Source: Allium sativum (lineage: Eukaryota > Streptophyta > Magnoliopsida > Asparagales > Amaryllidaceae). Taken from it: DNA of 64,000 nucleotides. Below the pieces are notes generated by a model. It did not search any database and was not told where the DNA came from. It saw only the letters and a list, made by a program, of their open reading frames with translations. A program made the position numbers and the translations under genes. The DNA lies in assembly GCA_030737875.1 (NCBI GenBank), contig CM060910.1, positions 614,309,303-614,373,302 of the forward strand. The letters run 5' to 3'. This document shows positions 34,669-46,197 of the stretch, piece after piece (position 1 is the first letter of the stretch; the number at the start of each line of letters is the position of its first letter).

Positions 34669-35956
34669 TGTGGGAGGTCTTTGCAGGGTTACGATGTTAA
34701 TGAATTAAGAAACACTTAAGTAGATAAACATGTGGTTGGACATAGGGGGTTAAGTGGGTGCCTTGGGTGGCAGGTGGAATTAAGTGGGCGCCTTGGGTGG
34801 CATTTGAAATACGATTAGATGCACTTAACTAAGATTGAAACATGTAAGAAGACATGAATAAGAATGGGGTTAAGTGGGAAAACTTTAGAGGGGACCAAGC
34901 ACGGGTGGAAGGCTAGTGTCATGCATGGGGGCCCTTTTCAAACCAGTAACCCATTAAGTATCTTTGTTGGCTCGACCCAAGTCGAGGACGGGACACGCGT
35001 ACTGGATTTGATTGTAAGAGGTCAAAACGGGTTAGCGGTGGCAACGCAAGTCCAACAGGTTCATATGCATGTGTGGGCCCGGGCTAGTAGGTAAGACGTT
35101 GTTGCATCGTGTAGATATAAGCCGTGCATTTTTGGTGGTATCGGGTTGCCACTTTGGGGAGTGATACACCCCACTGTGGGGCCAGCACGGGTATCTATGA
35201 GTTAGGGAGCCGATCGAAAGGGGGTAGTGGGTACACCTAGTGGAGATAGGGGCAGATGGCACTATGAAGGTAGCTAGGGGTACACGAAACTACCATTATC
35301 ATTATTAAGTTCTGTAGGTGGGATCAACCTTTAGGGTGACTAGTGGTGGTGCAGTATAGTAATTATCCTATAGTGATTAGGGGCGCCTTTAACGTTATCT
35401 TTGCTCGTCTTATTTCCTTTGTTTGCTTTGCGATACCCATTTGTTCACAGTCATCTCCTTATTTTCCAGCTTATGCCTCGTCCTAGTTACTTAATGATTA
35501 TATTGTTAAAGTTATTGCCCTCGCCAGACTTTATGTCTGGCCCCCTTGTTTACACCTCTTTTCTTCCTCCCCCGCCCCCCTAGGTGCTCAGGGTGGGACT
35601 AGTACTAGTGGAGCTTGATTTGGATAGCTTTATCCCTTTCTTTGGAAGTTGCTTGGATCGCTGAAGTAAAAGTTCGGCCTATCTTATTTATGGCTATTTT
35701 ATGTTGGGGCTATGTCTTTCATTTTATGTACTCTGATTTAATCAACATGGGTATTATGTACTTGACTCTAGTCTTTGGTTTTTGATGATGTAATCAAACT
35801 TATCTGTTACCGCTGCAATGAATAAAGTTTTAAATTTTTAAGTACTGCTTTATATCTGTCTTCTTGTTAAGTTTCTGTTTTATACACACTTAAAATGCTC
35901 CACAAAAGTTAATGCATTCCCTTTTTGAGTGACATTAATGGACATGGGGTGTCACA

Positions 35957-37616
35957 ATACTGATCACAAATCGTTAAAGTACCTGTTCACCCAAAGAGAT
36001 TTGAACTTGAGGCAGCAGCGTTGGGTTGAATTACTTGCAGCCTATGACCTAGACATCTTATATACTCCAGGGAAAGCCAATGTAGTGGCAGATGCTCTCT
36101 AGAGGAAGAATACGGCCAGCACCAATCTGATCCTTGTCAATCTCATTATTACCCCTACCTTGATCGATAAGATCTCTGCTCTCCAGAAAGGTGATAAATT
36201 TATTTAGATGATTAGTGAGCGAGTTCGAAAGGACGAAGTGTCAAGCTTCCAAATAGACAGCAAGGGAGCCCTTAGACTACAAGGGCTTATATGTGTGCCA
36301 GATATCCCCGAGCTAAAGAGATAAATTATGGATGAATGTCACAAATCTAAGCTCAACATCCATCTAGGAGTAAGCAAGATGTACCATGATCTTAAGCGTA
36401 CCTTTTGGTGGAAGGCGATGAAGAGAGACATTTATATATATGTTGCTAGATGTCCCACCTTCCAGCAAGTCAAAATCGATCAACAAAAGCTAGCAGGCCT
36501 GTTGCAACCGCTAGGGGTTCCAAATTGGAAGTGGGACGAAATTTCTATGGACTTTATTGATGGCTTACCCCGAACTAGGAAAGGCAATGACAGTATATGG
36601 GTGATTGTAGATCGCTTCACAAAGACTGCCTATTTCATCCCTGTCAAATCTAATAGAACAGCTCAAAGTTTGGCACAGCTTTATTTTAGAGAGATTGTCA
36701 GACTACATAGAGTTCCAAGTAGCATCATCAGTGACCGCGATCTGATATTTGCTAGCAAATTCTGGGAAGCTTTCCAAGAAGAGCTAGGGACTAAGCTGAA
36801 TATGAGCACCGCTTATCATCCTCGGACAAATGGCCAGAGCGAGAGGGTGAACCGCATATTGGAGGACTTGTTGTGAGAGTGCATTCTAGATTTTGGTGGG
36901 TCATGGGAAGATCATTTGCACTTGGTTGAATTCTCTTATAATAACAGCTACCAGACAAGCTTGCAGATGTCGCCATTTGAAGCTTTATATGGCAGGCCAT
37001 GCAGATCTCCCACATGTTGGGTAGAACCGGCAATCGATTAGTACTAGGTCCCGACATGATTTGTGAAGCAGCATATAAAGTTGATTTTATTAAGAAACGG
37101 TTACTGGCTGCTCAAAGTTGACTGAAAAGCTTTGCAGACGCTCGAAGAAGAGATTTAGAATTCTCTGTTGGTGATCTTGTATACTTGAAGGTTTCCTCAC
37201 TTAGAGGTGTAATTCGATTCGGGAAGAGTGCAAAGTTGGCGCCGAGATTCATTGGTCCATTTCCTATTCTCAAAAGGATTGGGACTCTCACTTATAGGGT
37301 GCGGTTGCCTGACTAGTTGCCAGGGTTTCGCGATGTATTCCATGTGTCCCAACTTCGGAAGCATGTTCATGATACAGACTTAGTTGTGGAGGAAGTAGCA
37401 CAACAAGATTTGGAGATTACACCGAACTTGGAGATGAGAAGGGAGCTAGTGAAAATTGTTGGAAAAGAGACCCGAGTGCTGAGGAACAAGAGGATCCACT
37501 TAGTCAAGGTGCAGTGGAGCGGGGATCCTAGAGACTGTACATGGGAGACTGAGGGTAGCATCAAACAAGCTTATCCCAAGTGCAGGGTGGACATCTCCGA
37601 GTGGCTCTTGTGCTGA
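35957..37616 (+). pseudogene. RNase H, integrase and chromodomain pseudogene of element 4
   Basis: Frame 1 opens inside RNase H at [16 protein letters not shown] and passes [12 protein letters not shown]. It contains stops near 36100, 36205 and 36322, then reads integrase from 36328: H2C2-like region (CPTFQQVK, one cysteine replaced), core WVIVDRFTKTA, SDRDLIF and QSERVNRI, with a stop at 36874. After about 37020 the frame is lost. The C-terminal domain resumes in frame 3 at 37317 (DVFHVSQLRK) and ends with chromodomain VKVQWSGDPRDCTWE. It is cut at its left end by element 1. Confidence 0.85.
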
Positions 37617-37708
37617 GGTACATTTACAATACCTTGCATTTTCTATTTTGTTTCCTACTTTACTATTGTTTCCTTTTCGGGGACGAAAAGCTTTTAAGTG
37701 GGGGAGAT
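37617..37708 (+). promoter_or_regulatory. 3' untranslated region, stem-loop and polypurine tract of element 4
   Basis: CCTTTTCGGGGACGAAAAG gives a 7-bp stem with loop GGGA. It is followed by CTTTTAAGTGGGGGAGAT, which touches the LTR start, here AGTAACAACCC with the first T mutated to A. Confidence 0.8.
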
Positions 37709-40700
37709 AGTAACAACCCAGAAAATCTGAACCAATTTAAGATTTTTATTTTGGCTATTTCAGTGGATTTTGAATAGTTAAAATAATTTATTTTAAATAA
37801 TAACGATTAAAAATTTATTTTAATCAAATTTAGAGCGAATATATTTATTTTAATTTCAAAAGGAATTAGAAATAGCATGGTAGTTTGAAAAGTCAAACCT
37901 AAACTTTGATTGAATGTACCAGATTCAAAATTTAACGGATTTTAGTGAAAATAAAATATCTAAATTTATTTGGAATTATCTTTCCAACGAATCCGAAAAA
38001 TCAAAATTTCATAGCAGGAATCAAAAGTTATAACCAGTGGAATATTCAGAATGGTCGCTATAGTATAATTTATAGCCTGTATAAAAGGCCATTTTTCAAA
38101 CGACCTCCGTTTTTGACGAAACCACTTTTGTCGGATCCAGAATGTCAAATTATTGCAATGTTTAGTTTTCCAGAATTTTTGGAATTAATATGTGAGCGTG
38201 GCAAACGAAAATGTGTTTTGTCGATTTTGGTCAAATTTAATCGACTTGAAAATGGTCATTTTTCAAACAGTCTCCAAATTCGACAAAATTAATTTTGTTA
38301 GGACCGTATCGTCAAAACAAAGCCAGAAATAATTTTTCTAGAATTTTAGAGTCCGTATGTGGCCCCGGTGAATTTAAATGTATGATCGAATTAATTAAAT
38401 AAAAGATTTAAATTTTAAATTAAAGAATTCAGGCCATAGACAATCATTTGGGCTGACGATACCTAGCCCATTGGATCCGGAACGGGGGCTATTGGGAGGT
38501 CCAACCCCTGTTGGATTGAAATTGGATTTGTTTAGGACTTACTGTTTTTTTGTAAAATTTACAATGAAAATATTATAAATATTCATAAAATCATTTCAAA
38601 ACCCTAACTCCTATGCAAAGCCGCCGCCGCCCCTTTCTGTGATGGCTGAGATTGCTCCAGCCTTCTTCCATCACTTCCCGTCAATCCACATAATAAAATC
38701 TCCCACTCCGGTTGAGATTATTGTAGAGAGCTTCACAATCTTCGATTCTATACGGGTTGATCTTAAAACTGTGAAGTGTTTGACAAGTTCTAGCCCTCTA
38801 AACCTGCCAACTTTCAACCGCCACCACCCCCTATTGACACTACCGAGTTGGGCCCCTCCTGCGGCACACGTGCGTCTTGTCCTCCTCTCCGACGCCGCAC
38901 CCTCCGATCGTCAGACCATTGCACCATTCGATCGCAAAGAGGAACCCTAGTTCTAAACCAGTTCGTGAAAAGCGCGGCCTTAACTGTATAAGGAAGAAGA
39001 AGATGGAAATATTATTTAATTATTTAAAACTAATTTATTTTAAATATTAAAAATGTAAATCTAATCATATCTCATTCATACTGACTAAGAATAACACGAT
39101 TTCTGAAGCGTTGCGATCGTAGAGATGAAATCCACAATTCTAGATTGAAAAGAAGCGATTCTGAGCTAACTGAAATTTGGGTCAAATTTGCAGATCTGAA
39201 CTATTCAGATTCAACAGAACAGTAAGAAATCATATTTTATTTTTATTATTATTTATTTTAAAATAATTAGAATCGACCGTAATTATATGCTCATCAATTC
39301 GCTATATATGCTATGTACGTGATTTGATTTGTATGTGATGGTTAACATCGATCTGTTAATTTAGATATTTTGTTAATACAGATCTATATGTGATGTGTTA
39401 ATCAGAATAAATCATTTTTGTTGATAACTTGTTGAATCATATATATTCAAATAAAAATGGAGCATCATGTATATTTGTTGAATTGAATTAGAATTTTTAA
39501 TTCAATAAAAATATTTCACCTTTGTTTATGTTACTGAATTGAATTAGAATTTTCAAATCAATAAAAATTTCACCTTTGTTTGTGTTATTGAATTGAATTA
39601 GAATTTTTTTATTAAAAAAATTTCACCTTTGTTGATGTTATTAAATTGAATTAGAATTTTCAATTCAATAATAATTTCAACTTTGTTTATTTTGTTGAAT
39701 TGAATTAGAACTTTCAATTCAATATAAAAATATCACTTTGTTTATTTTATTAAATTGAATTAGATTTTGCAATTTAATAAAAATATCACCTTTTGTTAAT
39801 GTTGGATTGAATTAGAGTTTTCAATCCAATGAAAATATCACCTTTTGTTAATGTTCGATTTAATTAGAATTTACAATCCAATGAAAATATTGTTTTTGTT
39901 GTTATAATTAAACTTGCAACATAAATGGACATTTGGGTAAATAGAAAAACTAGTTAAGTAGAAATCCTTATTTTTTTCATTGAAATTGGGACTCCAAAAA
40001 TAAAAATTTACATTTTTATTTGCATTTTAGATGTAAATAAAAACATAGATTAAAAAGTTACATTTTTATTTGCATTTTAGATGTAAATAAAAACATAGAT
40101 TAAAATTTTACATTTTTATTTGCATTTTAGGTGTAAATAAAAACATAGATTAAAAAGTTACATTTTTATTTGCATTTTAGACATAAGTAAAAACATAGAT
40201 TAAAAAGTTATATTTTTGTTTGCATTTTAGATGTAAATAAAGTTACATTTTTCTTTGCATTTTAGATGTAAATAAAAATATAGATTAAAAAGTTATATTT
40301 TTGTTGGCATTTTAGATGTAAATAAAAACATAGATTAAAAAGTTAAATTTTTGTTGGTATTTTAGATGTAAATAAAAACATAGATTAAAAAGTTACATTT
40401 TTATTTGCATTTTAGATGCAAATAAAAACATAGATTAAAATGTTACATTTTTATTTACATTTTAGATATAAATAAAAACATAGATTAAAAAAGTTACATT
40501 TTATTGACATTTTAGTTGTAGTAAAAGAATAGAATTGCATGTTACATTTTTAATGTCATTTTAGAGACAATAAAAAGAATAGAATTACATGTGACATTTT
40601 TAATGTCAATTTAGTTGAAATAAAAAGAACAGAATTAAAAGTTACATTTTATTGTCATTTTAGAAACAATAAAAAGAACAGAATTAAAAATTACATTTTT

Positions 40701-40983
40701 AGGGTCATTTTTGAGACAATTAAAAGAATAGAAATAAAAATTACATTTTCATTGTCATTTTAGAGACAATAAAATGAATAGAATTAAGTGTTACATTTTT
40801 ATTGACATTTTATAGGCAATAAAAAGAATAGATTCAAATGTCACATTTATATTGTCATTTTAGATGAAATAAAAATAGTAGAATTAAAAATCATGTATTT
40901 ATTGTCATTTTGTTTCAACAAAAAGACTGAACATTAAAATATATTTTCAATGTAATTTAGTTTCCATTGAAAAGAATTAGACA
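37709..40983 (+). repeat. 3' LTR of element 4, proximal part
   Basis: The proximal block matches the LTR starts of elements 3 and 5. TATAAATA lies at 38574-38581, followed by a GC-rich leader (38615-38950), a transition and large AT-rich arrays (39430-40960). It breaks at about 40983 where element 5 sequence begins. The Ser/Pro-rich frame at 38639-38950 sits in the leader and is not convincing as a gene. Confidence 0.8.
39430..40960. repeat. Three AT-rich sub-arrays in element 4 LTR
   Basis: The first sub-array (39475-39900) has units of about 55-60 bp with GAATTGAATTAGAATTTTCA. The second (40010-40500) has a clear 50-bp period with ACATAGATTAAAAAGTTACA and TTTGCATTTTAGATG. The third (40500-40900) has roughly 55-60 bp units with TGTCATTTTAGAGACAATAA. 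Unit sequences differ from the element 3 arrays, but the position in the LTR is the same. Confidence 0.85.
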
Positions 40984-42756
40984 TATGTGGCCTCGGTGAA
41001 TTTATTTATGTTAGGACTGTATCGTCATAATGAAGCCAAATATATTTTTTCTGGATTTTTCTAAGTCCGTATGTGGCCTCGGTGAATTTATTTATGCAGA
41101 CAAATTAAATTAATAAAGGATTTAATTATTGAATTTAAATAAAACAGGCCATAGATAGCCATTTGAGCTGACGGGACCTGTCCCGTTGGATCCGGAATAT
41201 GGGTTATTGGCTAGGGTCACTTTCTGTTGGACTGGAAATGGATCGGTTTAAAAGTTACGGACTTATTTGTAAAATAGCAATTAAATATTATAAATAATAG
41301 AGGAAAATTAAACCCTAAAATACTATTCACTTCTGTAGCCGCCGCCCCCTTTGTTCAATAACCATGGGAGCTCGAAACTTCTCCTCCTAATTTCTCCTTC
41401 ATCCCTGCGAATTAGAGCTCCACTCGGACACCACGTCGAAGCCCTTCTCTCCCTCTTCATTTCCATACCACCTGATCAATCCCTAGCAGCCCGAGACCCA
41501 AGAATTTCGGCCCTAAAACCCGCCGCTTTGCGCCGCCGCCGGGCCCACCAGGGTGCACCGAGCTCGCCGCCACCACCCCCCATCGAAGCGTCGGCCGTTT
41601 CTCCCCAGCACCCCCCCTGTCTGATTGGCCTCTCAAGCCTCGATCCGCAAGCAAACCTAAGCCCTAAGTTTGAACAAATTTTGGAAGTGTCGGCCTGTAA
41701 AACAGAAGGAGGAAGAAAGGTTATCTCTTTAATTAATTAATTAATATAAATACCATCCATCTTAATTTGATCATAACTCCTTCGTTTGAACTCGAAATTC
41801 GACGATTTCAGGACTGTCAGGATCGTAATGCAGAGGGCTATTTTTCTATACTGATTAAGCATAGTTCCGAGCCAGTCAAATTTTTGGGTCAAATTCGAAG
41901 AGAAGCAACATTTCTGTGAGAATTCTGATTGATTAAATTAGTTATAATTTATTATAATTATGAAATCACGATCTGTATGTTATTATTTCTGATCTATGAT
42001 GTTGTGATGGTTGTATGGTTGTTAATATGATGTGTGATGTCATGATATAGCCATATTAGTTTAGATCTATAAATTATGATGTAATTTCTATAAAGTTCTC
42101 AAATTTATTATTTTATTTTATTTTATTTTTATTTCTTTCTAGAAATGAAAAATCAAAATTTTATTCTGATTTACTAAATAAAGTTTGAATTTTTATTCTA
42201 CAAAATAAAGGAAAGTTAGAATATTTTGAAATAAAATGAAAATAAAAAGGTTGGATTTATATTCTGATTTACAAAATAAAATAAAAGTGAATCTTTATTT
42301 TGATTAACAAAATTTAAGTTGAATCTTTATTTTGTCTATGGTTTGTAAATAAAGAAAGTTCAAACCTTTAGTTTTGATTCACAACAGAAAATGAAAAGTT
42401 GAATTTTATTTTGATTAACAAAATAAAAGAAAGGTAAATCTTTACTCTTGATTCACAAATAAATGAAAGTTTGGATTTTTATTTTGGTTTGCAAAATAAA
42501 TATAAAGGTTGAATCTTTATTTTGTTTTATGATTTATAAGAAAGTTTAAATCTGTTAGATTTTAATTTAAAAATAAATAAAGATTAGACATTTTATTTTG
42601 ATTTGCAAAATAAATTAAAGATGAGACCTTTGTTTTGATTCATGATAATTATCGACCAAATCATATGTTGTTGATGTATGTGTTGGCATGAAACCTGACA
42701 CCGAATTATAGTTTGCCATCGTTGTGTTGACATGAAAACTTTAACACCAAATCACA
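40984..42756 (+). repeat. 5' LTR of element 5, truncated at its start
   Basis: Compared with 47571-49682, about the first 335 bp are absent. It begins with an 86-bp-period duplication: TATGTGGCCTCGGTGAATTT occurs at 40984 and again at 41070. TATA lies at 41289-41296, the GC-rich leader at 41335-41700, an AT-rich array with TTATTTTGATTAACAAAATA-like units at 42110-42640, and the end CCAAATCACA at 42756. The frame at 41351-41740 is in the leader and is also open in the 3' LTR copy, which may only reflect recent duplication. Confidence 0.82.
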
Positions 42757-43019
42757 ATTGGTATCAGAGCTTAAAGTTAACTTTAGCTTTGGTATATAAC
42801 ATATTTAGAACAATTCGTCTAGATAGAATCCACATTATTCTAAGGCGAGTAGCTTATTAGAGATAGGACTGGTAATGTCCTAGAATGAGCACAGCAGAAT
42901 AACACATATTTATAAGTCATTACGTCATTGTCTTTTCATCTTGTCCTTATCTTGTCTTTTCTTGAAAGTTCTCATTTCTGTTGGTCTGACTCCTTCCTTG
43001 ATGGTACAGACTGATTTAA
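42757..43019 (+). promoter_or_regulatory. Primer site and leader hairpin of element 5
   Basis: TGGTATCAGAGC (42759-42770) lies two bases after the LTR. A single hairpin unit follows: outer GCTTATT (42852-42858) with AATGAGC (42884-42890), and inner AGGAC (42865-42869) with GTCCT (42877-42881). It is the coding-element version of the arrays in elements 2 and 3. About 130 bp later the gag ATG follows in a normal context. Confidence 0.8.
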
Positions 43020-44669
43020 ATGGATACTAGAGCAAGAATAGCCCGGGGCGGAGCCCGAGGTGGAACTCGAGGCAGGGCCAGAGGAGGACCCCGAGTGGGA
43101 GCTGGAGGGCAAGCCAGAGACGAGACCCCCATCACTCAGGAACAACATACTTCAGAGGTTGTAGCACAACCACCTCCACCTCCACAGCCCTTCGATTTGG
43201 AAAGAATGTCAAAGAAATTCAAAAACCTAGGAGGTGTACCTTTCAAGGGGCGAGAGTCTGCGATTCAGGCAGAGGCATGGCTTAAAGATTGTGAAAAGAT
43301 CCTAGAGGGCTTGGAACTGGAAGATCAGCGAAAGCGTTACCTGGCAGTATGGCAATTAAAAGAGGAAGCCTGGCATTGGTGGGATACGATCAAGATCTGC
43401 AATGACGTGGCCAATATGTCTTGGGCCAAATTTAAGGAACTTTTCAATGAGAAGTATGTACCCCCACAAGCTAGAGAGCGCCTGCGCGAGCAGTTTGTTA
43501 ACCTACAGCAAGGGAATATGATTGTTTCTGAGTATGTGAGGAAGTTTGATGAGCTTTCCCGATATGCTCCTGGTTTGATCCAAGATCCGATAGAGAAGAA
43601 TAAAAAATTTATCAAGGGTCTGTCAAAGAAATATTTGAACCGAGTCACTGCTCATATCAAGCTTCCCTTCAATGAAGTAGTAGAGATGGCGTGCCGCTAC
43701 GAGGAAAATGACGAGTCCGGACCACAGGATAGAGTGAAAAGCCAAGGCAACAACCAGAAGGAACAGGCTAACAAGAAACCGGAAGCGAACAATTCTTCTA
43801 CTGATAAGCCCCAAGGGAAGAAGAGGGACAGGAGCAAGGTGGCCTGCTATAACTGTGGCAAGATTGAACATTTTGATTACGAGTGCAGAGCACCTAAAAA
43901 GGTCAAGAGAAATGATTCGGGCCCTAGTCAGAACCGTGGTCAGAGTTCCCAGAATCGTGGCCAGAGTTCACAGGACAAGAGGGAATGCTACAATTGTCAT
44001 CAAAAGGGGCACATTATGGCAAACTTCCCACTGCTAAAGAATGCTCAGGTGGCACATGTTTATGAGGGAGCAGAAGCACCAGCTACGATTGAGGGGCCAG
44101 GTAAACCCGATGTCTTAGGAGGTACTTTTAATATTAAGAACATCCCTATTACTGTCTTATTTGATACTAGTGCTGCGCGAAGCTTTATTTCTAATGATGC
44201 AATTAAAAAGTTGAAACTGAAACCAAGAAAACTCAAAAATCTGACTAGAGCTAATAGTCCGATAGGAGGTTCTCTTATTCTTGATCAGTATTGTAGAGTA
44301 CCCGTTTCTTATTCTCGCTACCAGTTTCCCTTTGACTTGATCATTATGAGTTTCTCCGGCTATGATGTCATACTTGGTATGGATTGGCTAGAAAAGTATG
44401 AGGCTGAGTTATTATGCGCTGAAAGAATAGTTAAGATCAAACTCAAGTTTGAAGATACCATATCTATACCGTGCCACGGCTCAGCCACCGACAGAAAAAC
44501 ATTCTGGTCTTCTCTAGAAGTTACTCCTACTTCTATTGAGGATATCCCTGTCGTGAAAGATTACGCTGATGTGCTTAAAGAAGTTGAGGGTTTACCCCCG
44601 CATAGAGAAATCAACTTCAGAATTGATTTAGCTCCGAATGTGAGGCCTGTCGTACATCCCATTCGGTGA
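43020..44669 (+). CDS. gag: gag-protease open frame of element 5
   Basis: A 549-codon frame encodes capsid, nucleocapsid and protease. The N-terminus is Arg/Gly-rich (ARGGARGGTRGRARGG), followed by a proline run, and the gag domain spans roughly residues 60-230. CCHC knuckle CYNCGKIEHFDYEC starts at residue 276. The second knuckle, CYNCHQKGHIMANF, lacks its last cysteine. Protease follows with FDTSAARSF (Asp near residue 382), where the usual glycine after Asp-Thr is serine, and GYDVILGMDWL. The frame then enters the reverse transcriptase N-terminal region and ends at a TGA (44667). The altered knuckle and protease site suggest it is open but probably impaired. Confidence 0.85.
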   Translation: MDTRARIARGGARGGTRGRARGGPRVGAGGQARDETPITQEQHTSEVVAQPPPPPQPFDLERMSKKFKNLGGVPFKGRESAIQAEAWLKDCEKILEGLELEDQRKRYLAVWQLKEEAWHWWDTIKICNDVANMSWAKFKELFNEKYVPPQARERLREQFVNLQQGNMIVSEYVRKFDELSRYAPGLIQDPIEKNKKFIKGLSKKYLNRVTAHIKLPFNEVVEMACRYEENDESGPQDRVKSQGNNQKEQANKKPEANNSSTDKPQGKKRDRSKVACYNCGKIEHFDYECRAPKKVKRNDSGPSQNRGQSSQNRGQSSQDKRECYNCHQKGHIMANFPLLKNAQVAHVYEGAEAPATIEGPGKPDVLGGTFNIKNIPITVLFDTSAARSFISNDAIKKLKLKPRKLKNLTRANSPIGGSLILDQYCRVPVSYSRYQFPFDLIIMSFSGYDVILGMDWLEKYEAELLCAERIVKIKLKFEDTISIPCHGSATDRKTFWSSLEVTPTSIEDIPVVKDYADVLKEVEGLPPHREINFRIDLAPNVRPVVHPIR

Positions 44670-45564
44670 ATGTCACCAAAATAAAAAGAGGAGCTGAGAA
44701 ATCAAACGAAGCAACTTTTGTGGAAGGGTCTGATCTGGCCCAGCTTCTTAGAATGGGGTGCAGCAGAGGTGTTCGTCCCAAAATCTGACGGTACACTCAG
44801 GCTATGTGTGGATTACCGCGATCTCAACAAACAAACACTGAAAAATAAATACCCACTGCCGCGTATTGATGACTTACTTGACCGCTTGCATGGAGCACGA
44901 GTTTTCTCTAGGATGGACCTAGCTACAGGCTTCCATCAACTTCGCATTACAGAAGAATGTGTGCCTTTAACTACTTATTGAGGACTGGATATCTTTTATG
45001 AATGGCTAGTAATGCCCTTCGGTCTATGTATTGCTCCAGCATACTTTGTTGATCTGATGAATAGAGTGTTCAGAGATGTTTTAAATAAATTTGTGCTCGT
45101 GTTCATCGATGACATCCTCATCTTTTCTGAATCCACTATTGAGCACGAACAACATCTGAGGGAAGTCTTGGAGATTTTGCGAAGAAATGTGCTGAAAGCT
45201 AAATTTTCTAAATGCATATTCTAGCAAGAAGGGGTAAAATTCCTCGGCCATGTGGTATCAAAGGAAGGCATCTCAGTAGATCCAGGAAAGATCTCAGCCA
45301 TCCAAGAGTGGAAGCAACCTAAAACTCCCACAAAGGTCAGAAGTTTCTTAAGACTGGCTGGCTATTATCGGAAATTTGTCAAAGATTTTTCGAAGGTAGC
45401 TTGTCCATTGACAAACCTGACCAAGAAACATATGAAATTCAATTGGACACAAGAATGCGAGACGGCTTTCCAAGAGCTAAAGAAGAGGTTGACCAATGCT
45501 TCTGTGTTGACCATCATAGATGGCAATAAGGATTTGAAGGTCTTGACCGACGCTTCTAAGCAAG
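44670..45564 (+). pseudogene. pol: Reverse transcriptase pseudogene of element 5
   Basis: It continues the gag-protease frame after the stop at 44667 and another near 44682. [12 protein letters not shown] and [12 protein letters not shown] (44790-44890) are followed by a damaged stretch ending at a TGA near 44979, then [10 protein letters not shown], the catalytic [10 protein letters not shown] (about 45102-45130), a TAG at 45222, and [13 protein letters not shown]. It reaches the start of RNase H ([10 protein letters not shown]) at the insert boundary 45564. Confidence 0.85.
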
Positions 45565-45655
45565 GTGGTTTCTTTTATAAATTAACATGTCAGAGATAAC
45601 ATTTTCTTTTAATGTCAAAATCTCATTTTAACATGTTATCCCTTATTTATTTAAG
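45565..45655 (+). other. Intron-like 91-bp insert in RNase H of element 5
   Basis: The insert starts GTGGTTTCTTTT and ends TTATTTAAG, sits between CAAG and GTATTGG, and shifts frame by one. Removing it exactly at GT and AG rejoins the RNase H frame that both sides support. TTTTAAC about 25 bases before the AG could serve as a branch point. AAGGT is repeated at 45562-45566 and 45653-45657, so a small transposon-like insertion is the alternative. Inside, GATAACAT and ATGTTATC form an inverted repeat. Confidence 0.6.
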
Positions 45656-46197
45656 GTATTGGTGCGGTGCTGATGCAAAGAGGCAGAGTAGTCGCATATG
45701 CTAGCCTCCAGCTGAAACCGCATGAGAAGAATTACGCCACGCATGATCTTGAGCTGATGGCTATTGTGTTTGCTCTTAAAATATGGAGGCATTATCTCTT
45801 GGGTGAGAAGTTCGAAATTTATACGGATCACAAATCCTTGAAGCATCTTTTTACCCAAAGAGATTTGAATATGAGGCAGCAACACTGGATTGAATTTCTT
45901 GCATCATATGACCTGGATATCCTATATACTCCGGGAAAAGCCAATGTTGTAGCCGATGCGCTCAGTAGAAAGAATGCAGAAAGCAACAATCTCATTATCG
46001 CCAGTCTCATTATCACTCCTACTTTGATTGATAAAATTTTTGCTCTTCAGAAGAATGATAAATTTATTCAGAAGCTTTTTGAGCGAGTTCGAAAGGGTGA
46101 GGCCTCAAGTTTCCAGATTGACAATAATGGAAGCCTTAGATTGCAAGGGCAAATTTGTGTGCCAGACATTGCTGTGCTAAAACAGAACTTATGGATG
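45656..46197 (+). pseudogene. RNase H pseudogene segment of element 5
   Basis: This is an open frame after the insert: [51 protein letters not shown] and [15 protein letters not shown], then the linker to integrase. RNase H removes the RNA template during reverse transcription. The frame shifts near 46190, just before the integrase zinc-binding part. Confidence 0.85.

Larger units (their letters stand above)
15816..35956 (+). mobile_element. Element 1: decayed autonomous chromodomain gypsy element
   Basis: A 671-bp remnant of its 5' LTR is visible (15816-16486), then an internal region (16487-21642) with primer site, gag, pol ending in a chromodomain and a purine tract, and a 3' LTR (21643-21972 plus 33110-35956) split by element 3. 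The LTR ends are TGTAACACTCC and GGGGTGTCACA. It lies inside the RNase H region of element 4; the right target copy would be ATACT (35957-35961) and the left copy is outside the window. Multiple stops and frameshifts show it is inactive. Confidence 0.85.
33110..35956 (+). repeat. 3' LTR of element 1, remaining part
   Basis: It resumes with GGGGTCGACGTG after GACCT (33105-33109). It carries TATATAAA (33262-33269), GCAAGTT repeats (33700-34090), a (TA)n run (34182-34215), the hairpin pair (34475-34668) and the terminal block 35285-35956 ending GGGGTGTCACA. AATAAAG at 35820 may be a polyadenylation signal. With 21643-21972 the LTR totals about 3.2 kb. Frames at 34864-35094 and 35401-35583 are not supported as genes. 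Confidence 0.85.
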
